Below are positions 8,089 through 17,438 of a stretch of DNA of 33,589 bases, piece after piece. Position 1 is the stretch's first letter, and every line of letters begins with the position of its first letter. Origin of the DNA: Promethearchaeota archaeon (GTDB taxonomy: Archaea > Asgardarchaeota > Lokiarchaeia > Sigynarchaeales > SOKP01); contig JAHLWT010000165.1 of assembly GCA_019057775.1 (NCBI GenBank), positions 1 through 33,589 on the forward strand. The letters run 5' to 3'. The notes beneath the pieces were generated by a model that saw nothing but the letters and a program-made list of their open reading frames with translations, had not been told where the DNA came from and ran no database searches. Both the position numbers and the translations under genes were made by a program.

Positions 8089-8898
8089 TTATTTATCAAG
8101 TTTTTTCTCCATACTTTTCTTGATATATTCAATATTTTCCTTCAGAGTTTCAGCTATTGGTTCGTCAGTCATATCAAGGGTACCTAAAACCTCTAGTGCA
8201 TCCTCAAATCGTTTCAACGCTTCTGGATATTGTGCTCGTTTATAGTACATTCCGGGGATATTAAAGAATTTATAAGAAACCAGTTGAAGTGCCATTAAAA
8301 GGATCCAAGAAAAAATACAAATTGTTAACATCCACTCGAATAAGGGCATGGCTGGAACTTTTAGCCCAAATGTAATTAAAAGGAGTATCAATAAAACTCC
8401 AATAGCAAATCCAAAATAAGCTAGATAATTTTTAAATACTGGGCCCTTATACATTGTAGCTTTAGGAACACTATACATTAAAATGCTATAGAGGACAATA
8501 TATATGCTAGAACCAACAAAACTAACCATAGCAACAAACCCATGAAATCCATTAAAAAATGAAAAATAAGATCCAAATGATTCAGGGATAATTCCAACTA
8601 AAGCAATACAGACACTAGAAAAAATTGATGCTCCCGTTGCCATTCTTCTAATGGGTTCCTTTATATTTATTAATTCTCTCTCGAGATATATATAAAACGG
8701 AATACATAATGAACCACCTATGGTAAAACTAATACTGAACAAAGCTTTCATTTCTTTTCTCGCCAATGAACTCACAGTATTTATTAATGGATTATAGTTT
8801 GGAGTGAGAACGGCTGTTATAATTAACATTATAAGTGAAGTTAATACACCAAAAAGTCCAAACAACACTTCCATCTTATTTTCAGATTGAGCTACCAT
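8089..8898 (-). CDS. DUF998-like multipass membrane protein with helical C-terminal tail
   Basis: 269 aa, ATG 8898, preceded by AGGTGA at 7-nt spacing. There are about six hydrophobic segments (near 10-31, 51-70, 85-106, 117-140, 160-180 and 186-208). The first extracellular loop has NPLINTVSSLARKE, and later there are GASIFSSVCIALVGIIPES and FHGFVAMVSFVGSSIY; this pattern fits the DUF998 family of unknown function. After the last helix a soluble tail of about 55 residues (YYKRAQYPEALKRFEDALEV, then a helix to the end) resembles a single TPR hairpin and would lie in the cytoplasm. The gene sits between two small-GTPase genes, which makes a GTPase-linked role worth considering, but nothing in the sequence proves it. 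Confidence 0.75.
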   Translation of the reverse strand: MVAQSENKMEVLFGLFGVLTSLIMLIITAVLTPNYNPLINTVSSLARKEMKALFSISFTIGGSLCIPFYIYLERELINIKEPIRRMATGASIFSSVCIALVGIIPESFGSYFSFFNGFHGFVAMVSFVGSSIYIVLYSILMYSVPKATMYKGPVFKNYLAYFGFAIGVLLILLLITFGLKVPAMPLFEWMLTICIFSWILLMALQLVSYKFFNIPGMYYKRAQYPEALKRFEDALEVLGTLDMTDEPIAETLKENIEYIKKSMEKKLDK

Positions 8899-9213
8899 AA
8901 AGATTTCACCTTAAATTATTGTATTAATATAAGTTATTTTGAATTAAAACAGTTTTGTAATATAATATTCAATACAAATTAATATTAAATTTTTGTGTCA
9001 TCTTAACCTTATGTAGCAAACTTTAAGGGATAATAATTAAAAGAAGCTCTCATATACTTGGAAAAATGTATTAATTTGATAAAATTCAATAAAAAGTAAA
9101 ATTTTAAATAAAAAAAGTAGATAATTATAAGTTAATAATATATCTTAATCAAAAAATAATTGAAGTCCAACAAAATTAACGTCTAAATAAAAAAGTGGAG
9201 GATTGAATCAGAA
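8899..9213. other. AT-rich intergenic region between divergent genes
   Basis: This 315-bp gap separates the divergent DUF998 and second GTPase genes. It holds the AGGTGA ribosome-binding site of the DUF998 gene at its left end and a GGAGG motif (9197-9201) for the GTPase at its right end. I see no ORF with coding character and no RNA gene. Several TATA-like stretches are present, but base composition is too AT-rich to single one out. Confidence 0.5.
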
Positions 9214-9768
9214 GTGGAGAAATTTATTTTTAAAATAACAGTTATAGGAGATGGAACGGTAGGCAAAACTTCCTTAATAAAAAAATTTACACAAGGGGGT
9301 TTTGAGGATGATTATGTTAAAACTATTGGAGCTCAATTCTCTAAGCACGAAGAAGAGATAGATGGTGATGTTTGTAAGCTCTTTTTTTGGGATATAGCTG
9401 GTCAAGACACCTTCCACTTCCTGCGCCCAACTTTTTATAATGGAAGCGTTGGCGCAATAATTGTATATTCCCTAGAAGAGAATACCTTTGGCAAAGAAAG
9501 TTTCAGTCACGTTAAGAACTGGCATAATGAGATAAAAAAACATTGTGGAGATATTCCTGTGGTACTATTCGGAAATAAACTAGATTTGGTTGATGAAAAA
9601 AATTTGGATGATAAAAAATTTTTCAAACTAATACAAAAACGTAATATTGATGGCTATTATAGAACATCTGCTAAAACAGGAGCCGGTGTTATTCAAGCAT
9701 TTCATTCTCTGATTAAAAAATTACATTACAAGTATAAATTGGAGAAGGAAAAGCCCATCCCTGAGTAG
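9214..9768 (+). CDS. Rab/Ras-like small GTPase
   Basis: 184 aa. The start is GTG 9214, 12 nt after GGAGG (9197-9201); an ATG start is not available, and GTG gives the usual few residues before the first beta strand. All G motifs are visible: GDGTVGKTS (12-20), Thr37 in KTIGAQF, WDIAGQ (59-64), NKLD (121-124) and RTSAK (150-154). The intact WDxAGQ Gln supports GTP hydrolysis. The C-terminus (KYKLEKEKPIPE) has no prenylation Cys, so any membrane link would need another means. It is related to, but clearly distinct from, the GTPase at 7316-7861, and it has an extra insertion near SLEENTFGKES. Its partner and pathway are unknown. It is followed after 98 nt by the Sir2 gene on the same strand. Confidence 0.92.
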   Translation: MEKFIFKITVIGDGTVGKTSLIKKFTQGGFEDDYVKTIGAQFSKHEEEIDGDVCKLFFWDIAGQDTFHFLRPTFYNGSVGAIIVYSLEENTFGKESFSHVKNWHNEIKKHCGDIPVVLFGNKLDLVDEKNLDDKKFFKLIQKRNIDGYYRTSAKTGAGVIQAFHSLIKKLHYKYKLEKEKPIPE

Positions 9769-9866
9769 AATCTAATTCATTAAAATAATTAATTACATAA
9801 TAGTTAACAAACTCATATAGTATTTTCTAATGAAATCTACTAAAATATTTTTTTAACTTTTTGGCG

Positions 9867-10646
9867 ATGAGTGATTTAAATATAAAAATAGAGAATCTCG
9901 TCCAACTTATCATGGATTCAAATGATATAGTAGCGCTAACAGGTGCGGGAATGTCTACCGAAAGTGGGATTGCCGATTTCAGAAGCCCAGGTACAGGCTT
10001 ATGGGAGAAAGTAGATCCCTATGAATTTGCTTCTATAAACTCCTATATGGCAAATACAAGTAAGAATTTAGCTTTTATGTTAGAAACGGGGCGGACTATT
10101 TTTCGGGCTCGGCCTAATAGAGGGCATAAATCCTTAACAAAGCTTCAAAAGATGGGAAAATTACGAGGGGTACTTACACAAAACATTGATCGATTACATC
10201 ATAAAGCACATACGAAAAATATTGTAGAATTTCATGGAAACGCCTATGAAGCGAAATGTATGAGCTGCGGTCAAATATATGAAATAACAATGATGGTAAA
10301 CCAAGTAATGAAAGGGAAATCTACTCCTTCTTGCAAAAAATGTAGTGGATTATTAAAACCAAACGCGATCTTCTTTGGAGAACCCCTCGAATCTGAGACG
10401 CTCCAAGCAGCTGATGAAATGATTTCTAAATGCGATTTATTATTAGTATTGGGGAGTAGCTTGGTTGTTTATCCCGTTGCATTTTATCCTAAAAAGATAA
10501 TATCTAATGGAGCTAAGTTAGCCATAATTAACATTCAAGAAACTGATATGGACTCCGCAGCAGAGGTTGTAATTCATGAAAAAATCGGTGAAATTTTTCC
10601 TAGAATTGTTGATTTAGTTAAAGAACATTTAATGAGTTTGAGGTGA
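9867..10646 (+). CDS. NAD-dependent protein deacetylase/deacylase, Sir2 family
   Basis: 259 aa from ATG 9867; a TTG two codons earlier (9861) is possible but less likely. A TATA-like TAAAATAT (9841-9848) about 22 nt ahead and no ribosome-binding motif suggest a leaderless transcript. Sirtuin motifs are complete: GAGMSTESGIADFRSPGTG (from residue 26) for NAD binding, TQNIDRLH (104-111), catalytic His123 in EFHGN, zinc cysteines in CMSC (131, 134) and CKKC (156, 159), and GSSLVVYPV for the ribose and cofactor site. The family removes acetyl or other acyl groups from lysine using NAD; in archaea, chromatin proteins such as Alba and metabolic enzymes such as acyl-CoA synthetases are known or likely targets. 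Acyl-CoA ligase genes lie nearby, which is suggestive only. Confidence 0.93.
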   Translation: MSDLNIKIENLVQLIMDSNDIVALTGAGMSTESGIADFRSPGTGLWEKVDPYEFASINSYMANTSKNLAFMLETGRTIFRARPNRGHKSLTKLQKMGKLRGVLTQNIDRLHHKAHTKNIVEFHGNAYEAKCMSCGQIYEITMMVNQVMKGKSTPSCKKCSGLLKPNAIFFGEPLESETLQAADEMISKCDLLLVLGSSLVVYPVAFYPKKIISNGAKLAIINIQETDMDSAAEVVIHEKIGEIFPRIVDLVKEHLMSLR

Positions 10647-10800
10647 ATTGTTAAAATAAATAATTCAAATAATGTATTTTTCTCAATAAAATTTTTTAAG
10701 TGATTCTAATTTGGATTTGATTTCTTGTTAAAGAGAAATTAAACTAAAAGCGTGAAATAATAGATACTAATCTATTAAAAAATAAGAAAAAAAATAGAAT

Positions 10801-11154
10801 TTAATCTATATGTATATCAATTATATCTTTCATCGCGTCTAAATACGGAACTTCTATTTTTAACAAACCATTTTTATAAGTTGATTTTGCTTTTTCAGGA
10901 TCAACCGGACAGCATAATTGATAAAGTCCCCCATAATTGATTGTGTCAGTTTCACCATATACAATTAAGTTTTCTTTATTCATTTTTAGTTTAAGAGTAT
11001 CTTTCTCTACACCAGGAAGTATGACTTCAATGATATAACCAGAACTATCGTCATTATCAAACATACAAATTTCAGGAATATAGACTCTCTTCTTGGGTTC
11101 TTCATCAACTTTTTCTATTTCGGTTTTTTTTTCCTCTTCTATTGATTCTGCCAT
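10801..11154 (-). CDS. Hsp20 / alpha-crystallin-like small chaperone
   Basis: 117 aa. A GTG at 11163 is in frame, but ATG 11154 is preferred because an AAGTGA motif sits 5 nt before it. After an acidic/basic N-terminal tail (AESIEEEKKTEIEKVDEEPKK) comes an alpha-crystallin-like beta sandwich: GYIIEVILPGVEKDTLKLKM, then NLIVYGETD, and near the end the diagnostic-type YKNGLLKIEVPYL (in the place of the usual A-x-x-x-n-GvL motif). The C-terminal I-x-I pattern (IIDIHID) is typical for oligomer contacts in small heat-shock proteins. It would bind unfolded proteins without ATP. It could also be grouped with CS/p23-like domains; the sequence alone does not separate these firmly. Confidence 0.8.
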   Translation of the reverse strand: MAESIEEEKKTEIEKVDEEPKKRVYIPEICMFDNDDSSGYIIEVILPGVEKDTLKLKMNKENLIVYGETDTINYGGLYQLCCPVDPEKAKSTYKNGLLKIEVPYLDAMKDIIDIHID

Positions 11155-11428
11155 AACATTCACTTTATTGTTTTTTTAAATAATATTACTAACATAAGAT
11201 GAAGAACTAGACATTTCTATATTCACATGATAAATTATCAAATAAGCATACCAATAAATTAAAAAAATTAAGCTAGTTTTGATATTTACTTTTATAATTT
11301 AGTTGGCTTCGAAAATTGAAGATATAGCTATAAACAAGGAGATTACAAAATTAGTAAAAAAAAATAAAAAAAATATAATATATTCTATATAATTGATATC
11401 CTTGACGTTAGACTTTATTACATTAGTT

Positions 11429-13135
11429 CTATTTTCTCAAAATCTTCTTATCCACTTTCCCGACAGCGGTGAGAGGTAATTCTTCAATAAATTCTATGAT
11501 TTTTGGAACTTCATAAGCAGCACATTTTTCTTTGGCAAATGCTGTTATGTCTTCCTTTAGTGCCTCTTCATTACCATCATATTCATATTCAGAATCAATT
11601 TGAATAACGACTTTTACAATTTCAGAGCCAGGTCTATCAGGATTGGGAAGACCAATAGCAGCAACCATCCCAATTGCGGGGTGTTGAGTTAAAGTATCTT
11701 CTAATTTTGTAGAAAACACCTTAAAACCACTAACAATTATCATATCTTTGGTTCTATCCGCAATACGCACATAGCCATCCTCATCCATTATTCCAACATC
11801 TCCAGTATGCATAAACCCATCTGAGTCTATGGCTTTCTTCGTCTCTTCAGGTTTATTATAATAACCTTTCATTACCATTGGACCTTTAATACAAATTTCA
11901 CCAGGTTCCCCTAAAGGAACTTCTTTTCCTGTGTCTGGGTCAAGTAATTTGAAATCAACATGAGGAAAGGGCAATCCAATGTGCCCTAATTTCTTTTTAC
12001 CTTTTGAAGGATTACCAATTGTTAGTGGTGATGTTTCAGTCATTCCATATAGCTCTATCAATTTACCTTTTCCAACCACACTCTCAAATATTTCTTGAGA
12101 TTCTTTTGGAAATGGTGCTGCTGCTGACATTGCGTAATCAATCATATCTTGGTCAATTTTTGTGAACTTCGGATCTTTTATTAGCATTTGGTAAAGGGTT
12201 GGAACATTTGCTAAAACACTTGGTCTATATTTCAACATTTCCTTAATAATGTGACCTGTGTCTCTAGGGTTTGGTATTAGAATTTGACTCCATCCAAGAA
12301 TAATGGCATTTTGACAGGTAAATAATCCTGCAATATGGAAGAATGGGAACCCCGATAGTGCAAAGCCTTTGCCAAACTCCCAATTAAGCCAATGCTGGAA
12401 TATCTTAATATCTGAGATTGAATTTCTATGAGATAGGATTGCTCCTTTTGGTGGTCCTGTTGTACCTCCTGTATATTGGATAAAAGCAGTATCATCAGGT
12501 TTTAATTTCACATCGGGTAACTCTCCAGAATAATTACCCTTTACATTCTTATGATAATCTAGAACGGTAATTCCTTCTAATGGAGTGACTTTTCCTTTAG
12601 GGATTTTTCCCACTGCTTTTCCTAATTTTGCAAGTATTTTAGGCATGAAGCCACCAACACTAGTAGCAATAATTAATTTTAATGCGGGAATCTTTGTGTA
12701 AATTTTTGTAATGTGGCCAGCAAAAATGGCATCTAATGTAAGAAGTGCTACTTTTTTATCTCCAGCCCCTAAATCATTCAATTGATATTGAATCTGCACT
12801 GCGCTAAGAAGCGGAGAGACTCCTGAAACGATCACGCCTACTTTTAAGGCACCTAAGAAACCAATAATATATTCTGGAATATTAGGGATATTCACTCCTA
12901 ATTCATCTCCTTTCTTGAAGCCATTTTCAAGTAACATGTTAGCAAATTCATTGGAAAGTTTATCTAACTCTCTGTAAGAAGTTTCCTTTCCAAAAAAATA
13001 GAATGCTGCTTTATCCGGAACCTCTTCGAATGTCTTTCTAATCGCTTGAGTGTATGTTGTGTTAAATTCCTTTGGATCTCATTCACCAATCCCATCATCA
13101 TAACTCTTCGTCCAAAATCTATCTTTATACGACAT
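11429..13135 (-). pseudogene. AMP-dependent acyl-CoA ligase with an in-frame TGA at codon 19
   Basis: From ATG 13135 the frame reads MSYKDRFWTKSYDDGIGE, then TGA (13081-13079), then DPKEFNTTYTQAIRKTFEEV and on without break to 11429. Full length would be 568 codons, like the 571-aa paralogue at 15662-17377, and the segments on both sides of the TGA align with it (there NSEDFEMSYIELVKPTFEEF). The adenylation motifs are intact: YTGGTTGPPKGAILSH, ELYGMTETSP, TGDVGIMDEDGYVRIADR and the C-terminal Lys in AVGKVDKK. The enzyme class makes acyl-AMP and then acyl-CoA from a fatty or other carboxylic acid. The first ATG after the TGA is 12937, a start that would lose about 66 residues. It may therefore be a recent pseudogene, a shortened protein, or a recoded gene. 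The break is visible; its effect is not. Confidence 0.85.
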
Positions 13136-13346
13136 ATTAAAACATCGTTTTTTTATTATTATTATTTTATATAGTTGATGTGCCTTATTATAAAATTTCT
13201 TTGCAAATTTATTAACTTATGAAGTTTGATTTAAAAGGTTCTTGAAAGTATAATCCAATTTCTAGCTATATTATGGTTACTTAGAGAAATCCTTAATGAC
13301 GTTAATCTCGCATTTCATTTTTTTTAAGTCCCAAAACATTAAAATT

Positions 13347-14666
13347 TTATCTATATGATAGAAATCTTCCCGATTCCATCATTTCACAGGGTTTAAAATA
13401 AGATAATCCGGTTTTTTCAACCAGATCATCAAGTTTTTTTGACCATTCCATGTATTTTTTTTTCCCTTGCACAAAAGGTCCTTTGATAAAGAAACCATTA
13501 AAGATGACTCTATCAATTAGCTTATAACTGTCTACTACTCCTTCTTCCAATAGCCTGCAACCTTCATTTAATTTAAGCGCCTCGAATATCCCACTATCAT
13601 AGTTTTTCGTTAAAAATTCTATTGTTTTAGGATCTACCGATGGGAGATTTTTTGTTGGCACATTTTCATTCCAATCGTAATAACCCTTCCCTACTTTCTT
13701 CCCTAACCTTCCTTGCTTTAATAAATTCGTTAATCGCTCTCCAGGAGCAAACTCAGGGGAAAGATTTTTCTCAAGATATTTCAGAATATTATAGACAGTG
13801 TCTAAACCAATTTGATCATACAAATCATGTGAAAATCCAGCAGCATCTAACTGTTCAAGAGAAATTCCATTAGTAATTGCATGGTTTATAAACCAATCAA
13901 AATAGAGCATTTCTGGAAATGAAATTCTATTTCCAATTAACCCTGTAGATTCTTTTTTAAGTTGGACAATGAACCTTTTACCGGTCAAGCATGGGAATTT
14001 ATGAGCTATTTCCTGACCTATTTCAAGAGCTTTATCCGAAGACTTATCCCCTGGACTGATCTCAATTAACATTCCAAATATCGGAAAAAAGGTGTGAAAA
14101 TGCATACCTATAACTTTTTCGGGCCGACCACATTTTTGGGCGATTTTTGTTATACTCATGGCTGAAGTATTTGTTGCTAAAATTGAATGAGACGGTGAAA
14201 TTTCTCCCAATTTTTTGAAAATATCTTGTTTTAGCTCTATAATCTCCGGAACTGCTTCAATTACAAAATCTGCATCTGCAACTCCCTTTGAAAGGTCAAC
14301 TTCTGTATTTAATCTGCTCATGATCGTTTTAGTGTCGACTCCATGAGCGATAATACCAACATATTCGAAGTTATTCAACACGCTTTTGATGTCAATACTT
14401 TTTTTGAAAATATCGGGCATGTCGGATTTAGATAGGAACTCATTGAAGTTTTCTTCCGATTGAAGAGATTCAATTCGGTATTGAATCATCTCTCTTGTTT
14501 TATCGAGAATTTTAGTGTCAAGATCAATTACCGTTACTTTCTCATACCCAGCGAGAAGAGCAACTTGGGCAAAACCCACACCTAAAGTTCCGCCACCTAT
14601 TATTGCCAAATTCTTTATATCTTCTATAATAACCAATTTTAAGCTTCTTTTAAATAATAAAAACAT
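13347..14666 (-). CDS. 3-hydroxyacyl-CoA dehydrogenase
   Basis: 439 aa from ATG 14666. A TTG 10 codons on (14636), just before VIIEDIKNLAIIGGG, would give a tighter N-terminus and cannot be excluded. The Rossmann nucleotide-binding site is AIIGGGTLGVGFAQVALLAG with VTVIDLD following, which favours NAD over NADP. The family's substrate and catalytic elements are present: ATNTSAMSITKIA, the His in VIGMHFHTFFP and the Asn in TGLIGNRI. The C-terminal HCDH domain follows (GYYDWNEN at its end), and then there is a second, diverged C-terminal-like part up to residue 439. The reaction is oxidation of 3-hydroxyacyl-CoA to 3-oxoacyl-CoA or the reverse. Its place between two acyl-CoA ligase genes supports a joint role in acyl-CoA breakdown or synthesis. 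Confidence 0.92.
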   Translation of the reverse strand: MFLLFKRSLKLVIIEDIKNLAIIGGGTLGVGFAQVALLAGYEKVTVIDLDTKILDKTREMIQYRIESLQSEENFNEFLSKSDMPDIFKKSIDIKSVLNNFEYVGIIAHGVDTKTIMSRLNTEVDLSKGVADADFVIEAVPEIIELKQDIFKKLGEISPSHSILATNTSAMSITKIAQKCGRPEKVIGMHFHTFFPIFGMLIEISPGDKSSDKALEIGQEIAHKFPCLTGKRFIVQLKKESTGLIGNRISFPEMLYFDWFINHAITNGISLEQLDAAGFSHDLYDQIGLDTVYNILKYLEKNLSPEFAPGERLTNLLKQGRLGKKVGKGYYDWNENVPTKNLPSVDPKTIEFLTKNYDSGIFEALKLNEGCRLLEEGVVDSYKLIDRVIFNGFFIKGPFVQGKKKYMEWSKKLDDLVEKTGLSYFKPCEMMESGRFLSYR

Positions 14667-14900
14667 CAAGATTTTAATTATTTAATGATTGTAAAGATTT
14701 TTTCTAGGGAGGATTTAGATTCCTCAATGTAAAATTTTTACTTTTAGTCACCCCTCTCTGTCTCTATGAAATGAGCTTCCTTTTAAAAGCTAGATTTTTC
14801 TTAAAGAAAGGAATGGAATTCTCAAGATAAAGAAAAATTCTGCGAATTTTAGAAAATTGTCGGTGTATTCTTATTTTATTCTGAAGAATTGTTACTTTAT

Positions 14901-15650
14901 ATGATGACGTTTGATTCAGGACTCAAGGTATATAGAAGGAACAATCAATTGCCACTCATTCCAAGTGGAGATAAAACTCTCGATGACCTGCTTTCTGGAG
15001 GATTTCACAGAAATTTAATTTATTTACTCTATGGAGATAAGAAATTAACAACAAATATTTTACTAACAACTTCCGTTATAGTCCAGAAAGCTTTTAACAA
15101 TGGAGGGTTAGGGGAAGGAATCAAAGTCGCTTTCATCGATGGAAATAATCGATTCAATCCATACAATGTAAGCAAATTTGCGGTTTCACAGAACTTATCT
15201 CCTCGAAAGGTTCTAGAAAACATTTTAATTAGCCGAGCTTTCACCTGGGATCAAATGGTTGAAATTTTAGAGAATAGGCTTTCTACACTTGAAGATGTGA
15301 AAGTTGTTTTGATCTCGGGGATTACAACTTTGCTTAAAAGCTACGAAAAACAAACCTTCGAAGATTTGCTAGGAATATTAGACGGGATTAAAAAAATTCT
15401 ATGGAAAAAATGCCCGCTCATTATTATAACTGCCCCGCTAAATGAATATTCTCTTTTTAGACCCAAGGGGGGAAAAATCCTTTCTCATTTTGGAAGTGTA
15501 TTAGTTATGATAAAAGACGACGAGCGTTTCACTGAGTATTCTCTTGTTCAGCATCCTTATCTGCCTGAAAAGCGATTGTTGAAATGGAAAGCTCGCAGAT
15601 CCAAGAAAAAACCTCCATTAAGAAATATGACGTTGGATTGTTGGGTCTAA
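14901..15650 (+). CDS. RadA/RadB-like RecA-fold protein lacking ATPase residues
   Basis: 249 aa from ATG 14901; an in-frame TTG at 14889 is a less likely start. The order of segments follows archaeal RadA/RadB: LPLIPSGDKTLDDLLSGGF, Walker A position, FIDGNNRFNPYNVSKFAVSQ, VLENILISRAF, and VKVVLISGITTLL for Walker B. Key residues are lost. At Walker A the RadA pattern GxxGxGKT is replaced by GDKKLTTN (45-52), so the Lys is Thr51. The Glu of the RadA 'DTEN' element is missing (DGNN, 80-83). The Walker B Asp is Ser139. ATP hydrolysis is therefore unlikely. Such inactive recombinase paralogues often assist RadA filament formation, like eukaryotic Rad51-paralogue or Shu-type proteins (family knowledge; role here inferred). 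The C-terminus is basic (KWKARRSKKKPP), suitable for DNA contact. It is convergent with the ligase, 11 nt apart. Confidence 0.8.
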   Translation: MMTFDSGLKVYRRNNQLPLIPSGDKTLDDLLSGGFHRNLIYLLYGDKKLTTNILLTTSVIVQKAFNNGGLGEGIKVAFIDGNNRFNPYNVSKFAVSQNLSPRKVLENILISRAFTWDQMVEILENRLSTLEDVKVVLISGITTLLKSYEKQTFEDLLGILDGIKKILWKKCPLIIITAPLNEYSLFRPKGGKILSHFGSVLVMIKDDERFTEYSLVQHPYLPEKRLLKWKARRSKKKPPLRNMTLDCWV

Positions 15651-15661
15651 TTTTCTTGCGT

Positions 15662-17377
15662 TTAACCTTTCCGTAAGGTCTTCTTATCAATCTTGCCAAC
15701 TGGAGTTAAAGGTAGCTCATAAACTATTTCAATAATCTTAGGAACTTCATAGGGTGTACAATTCTTCTTAGCAAATTTTATTAGATCTTCTCTAATTGCT
15801 TCATTATCTCCATTATATTCATAATTTGGGTGGATTTGGATGTAAGCCTTAACAATTTCAGACCCAGGACGCTCAGGGTTTGGAGTTCCGATTAATGCAA
15901 TCATACCTACTGCTGGATGCTTAGATAATACATTTTCTACTTTTGCAGAAAAAACCTTAAACCCACCTACAATTATCATATCTTTTTTACGATCAACAAT
16001 TCTGATATATCCCTCTTCATCCATAATGCCAATATCACCAGTATGCATATAACCATCTTTATCTATAGCATTTTTGGTTTCTTCTGGGTTATTAAAATAT
16101 CCAGGCATTACTAAAGGACCCGCTACCCAAATTTCTCCCGGTTCGCCCAAAGGTACTTCCTCTCCGTTCTCTGTGTTTATTATTTTTAATTCAACATTTT
16201 GCATAGGTAATCCGATCGTGCCTAATTTTTTTGTACCTTGATATGGATTCATAGTTGCTAGGGGAGATAACTCTGTCATACCATAGACTTCTAATAATTT
16301 ATTCTCTCCAATAATACTTTCTAATTCAGCTTGGGATTCTTTTGGGAAGGGAGAAGCAGCACATAAGCACGAATCTATATTAGAATGATCAAATTCTTTG
16401 AATTTAGGGTTCTTCATTAAAAGCTGGTATAAAGAAGGTACGTTTGAGACAAATGTCGGTCTATATTTTTCAAATAATTTTATTATATAATCAGTATCTC
16501 GAGGATTGAGAATTAGTAATTGGCTACAAGCCGCATAGATGTCAATTTCACATGTGTTCAATCCAGCTATATGATAAAAAGGGAATGCTGAACACCCTAC
16601 ATCTTTACCTTTCCCCCAATTTAACCATCGTACGAAGCTAATTACGTTTGAAACACGGCCTCTATGATTTAACATCGCTCCTTTTGGTAAACCAGTAGTT
16701 CCGCCAGTATATTGAATCCATCCAATATCATCTGGAGTACAATGAATATGTCTATGCTCGCTTGAATATCTCTCTAAAATATCTTTATGAAAATCAATTA
16801 CACTCTTTCCTTTTAATGGAGAGATTTCTACTTGTGGAATTTCTCCATATGTTTTTATTATATCCTCATTGATTTCAGGTAAGAAACTAGCGACGTTGGT
16901 AGTAATGACCAGTTTCAACTGATCTATATCTTTAGCAATTTTAACTATTTTTTCTTCATAATTAGAATCTAACGCGAGCAAGGCAACCTTTTTTCCACTT
17001 GATCCTAGGTTAGTAATTTGATATTGTGTCTGAACTGCTGAAAGAAGAGGTGATACCCCAGAGATAATACATCCTGCTTTCAAGGTTCCAAGTGCAGCTA
17101 TCGGGAATTGTGGTACATTAGGTAAATTGATTCCTACAATATCGCCTTTTATAAAACCATTTTTATTTAGCATATTAGCAAATTGATTTGAATATTTATC
17201 CAACTCTTCGAATGTTATTTCTAGTCCATAGTATTCTAATGCCATTCTATCTGAAAATTCCTCAAAAGTAGGCTTAACCAATTCTATGTAACTCATTTCA
17301 AAATCTTCAGAATTAAGATCTTTTACCCATGGATCCCAATTCTTTCGCCAAAAACGATTTTCATAAGGATTTTCCAT
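15662..17377 (-). CDS. AMP-dependent (fatty) acyl-CoA ligase
   Basis: 571 aa, ATG 17377, with an AGTGATT motif shortly upstream. All ANL-superfamily motifs are visible: the P-loop-like YTGGTTGLPKGAMLNH, VYGMTELSP, the hinge region TGDIGIMDEEGYIRIVDRKK with GGFKVFSAKVE, and the catalytic Lys in TPVGKIDKKTLRKG at the very end. It would activate a carboxylic acid with ATP to acyl-AMP and transfer it to CoA; the chain length cannot be read from sequence. It is closely similar over its whole length to the broken ligase at 11429-13135, from which it is separated by the dehydrogenase and the RadA-like gene, so the pair probably arose by duplication. A product feeding the neighbouring 3-hydroxyacyl-CoA dehydrogenase pathway is plausible. 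Confidence 0.93.
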   Translation of the reverse strand: MENPYENRFWRKNWDPWVKDLNSEDFEMSYIELVKPTFEEFSDRMALEYYGLEITFEELDKYSNQFANMLNKNGFIKGDIVGINLPNVPQFPIAALGTLKAGCIISGVSPLLSAVQTQYQITNLGSSGKKVALLALDSNYEEKIVKIAKDIDQLKLVITTNVASFLPEINEDIIKTYGEIPQVEISPLKGKSVIDFHKDILERYSSEHRHIHCTPDDIGWIQYTGGTTGLPKGAMLNHRGRVSNVISFVRWLNWGKGKDVGCSAFPFYHIAGLNTCEIDIYAACSQLLILNPRDTDYIIKLFEKYRPTFVSNVPSLYQLLMKNPKFKEFDHSNIDSCLCAASPFPKESQAELESIIGENKLLEVYGMTELSPLATMNPYQGTKKLGTIGLPMQNVELKIINTENGEEVPLGEPGEIWVAGPLVMPGYFNNPEETKNAIDKDGYMHTGDIGIMDEEGYIRIVDRKKDMIIVGGFKVFSAKVENVLSKHPAVGMIALIGTPNPERPGSEIVKAYIQIHPNYEYNGDNEAIREDLIKFAKKNCTPYEVPKIIEIVYELPLTPVGKIDKKTLRKG

Positions 17378-17438
17378 TCAATAATCACTTTATGTTAATA
17401 CCCTTATTGTAATTCTTTCTGATTTCAAATAGCTTCTC

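Noticed and set aside
11303..11392. A TTG-initiated 29-aa frame in the gap between the Hsp20-like and ligase genes.
   Set aside because: Too short, ends in a low-complexity Lys/Asn/Ile run, and no convincing start signal.
13079..13081. TGA in the ligase as a selenocysteine codon.
   Set aside because: The position is near the N-terminus and not catalytic, the paralogue has no Cys there, and I see no selenocysteine insertion element that I could support.
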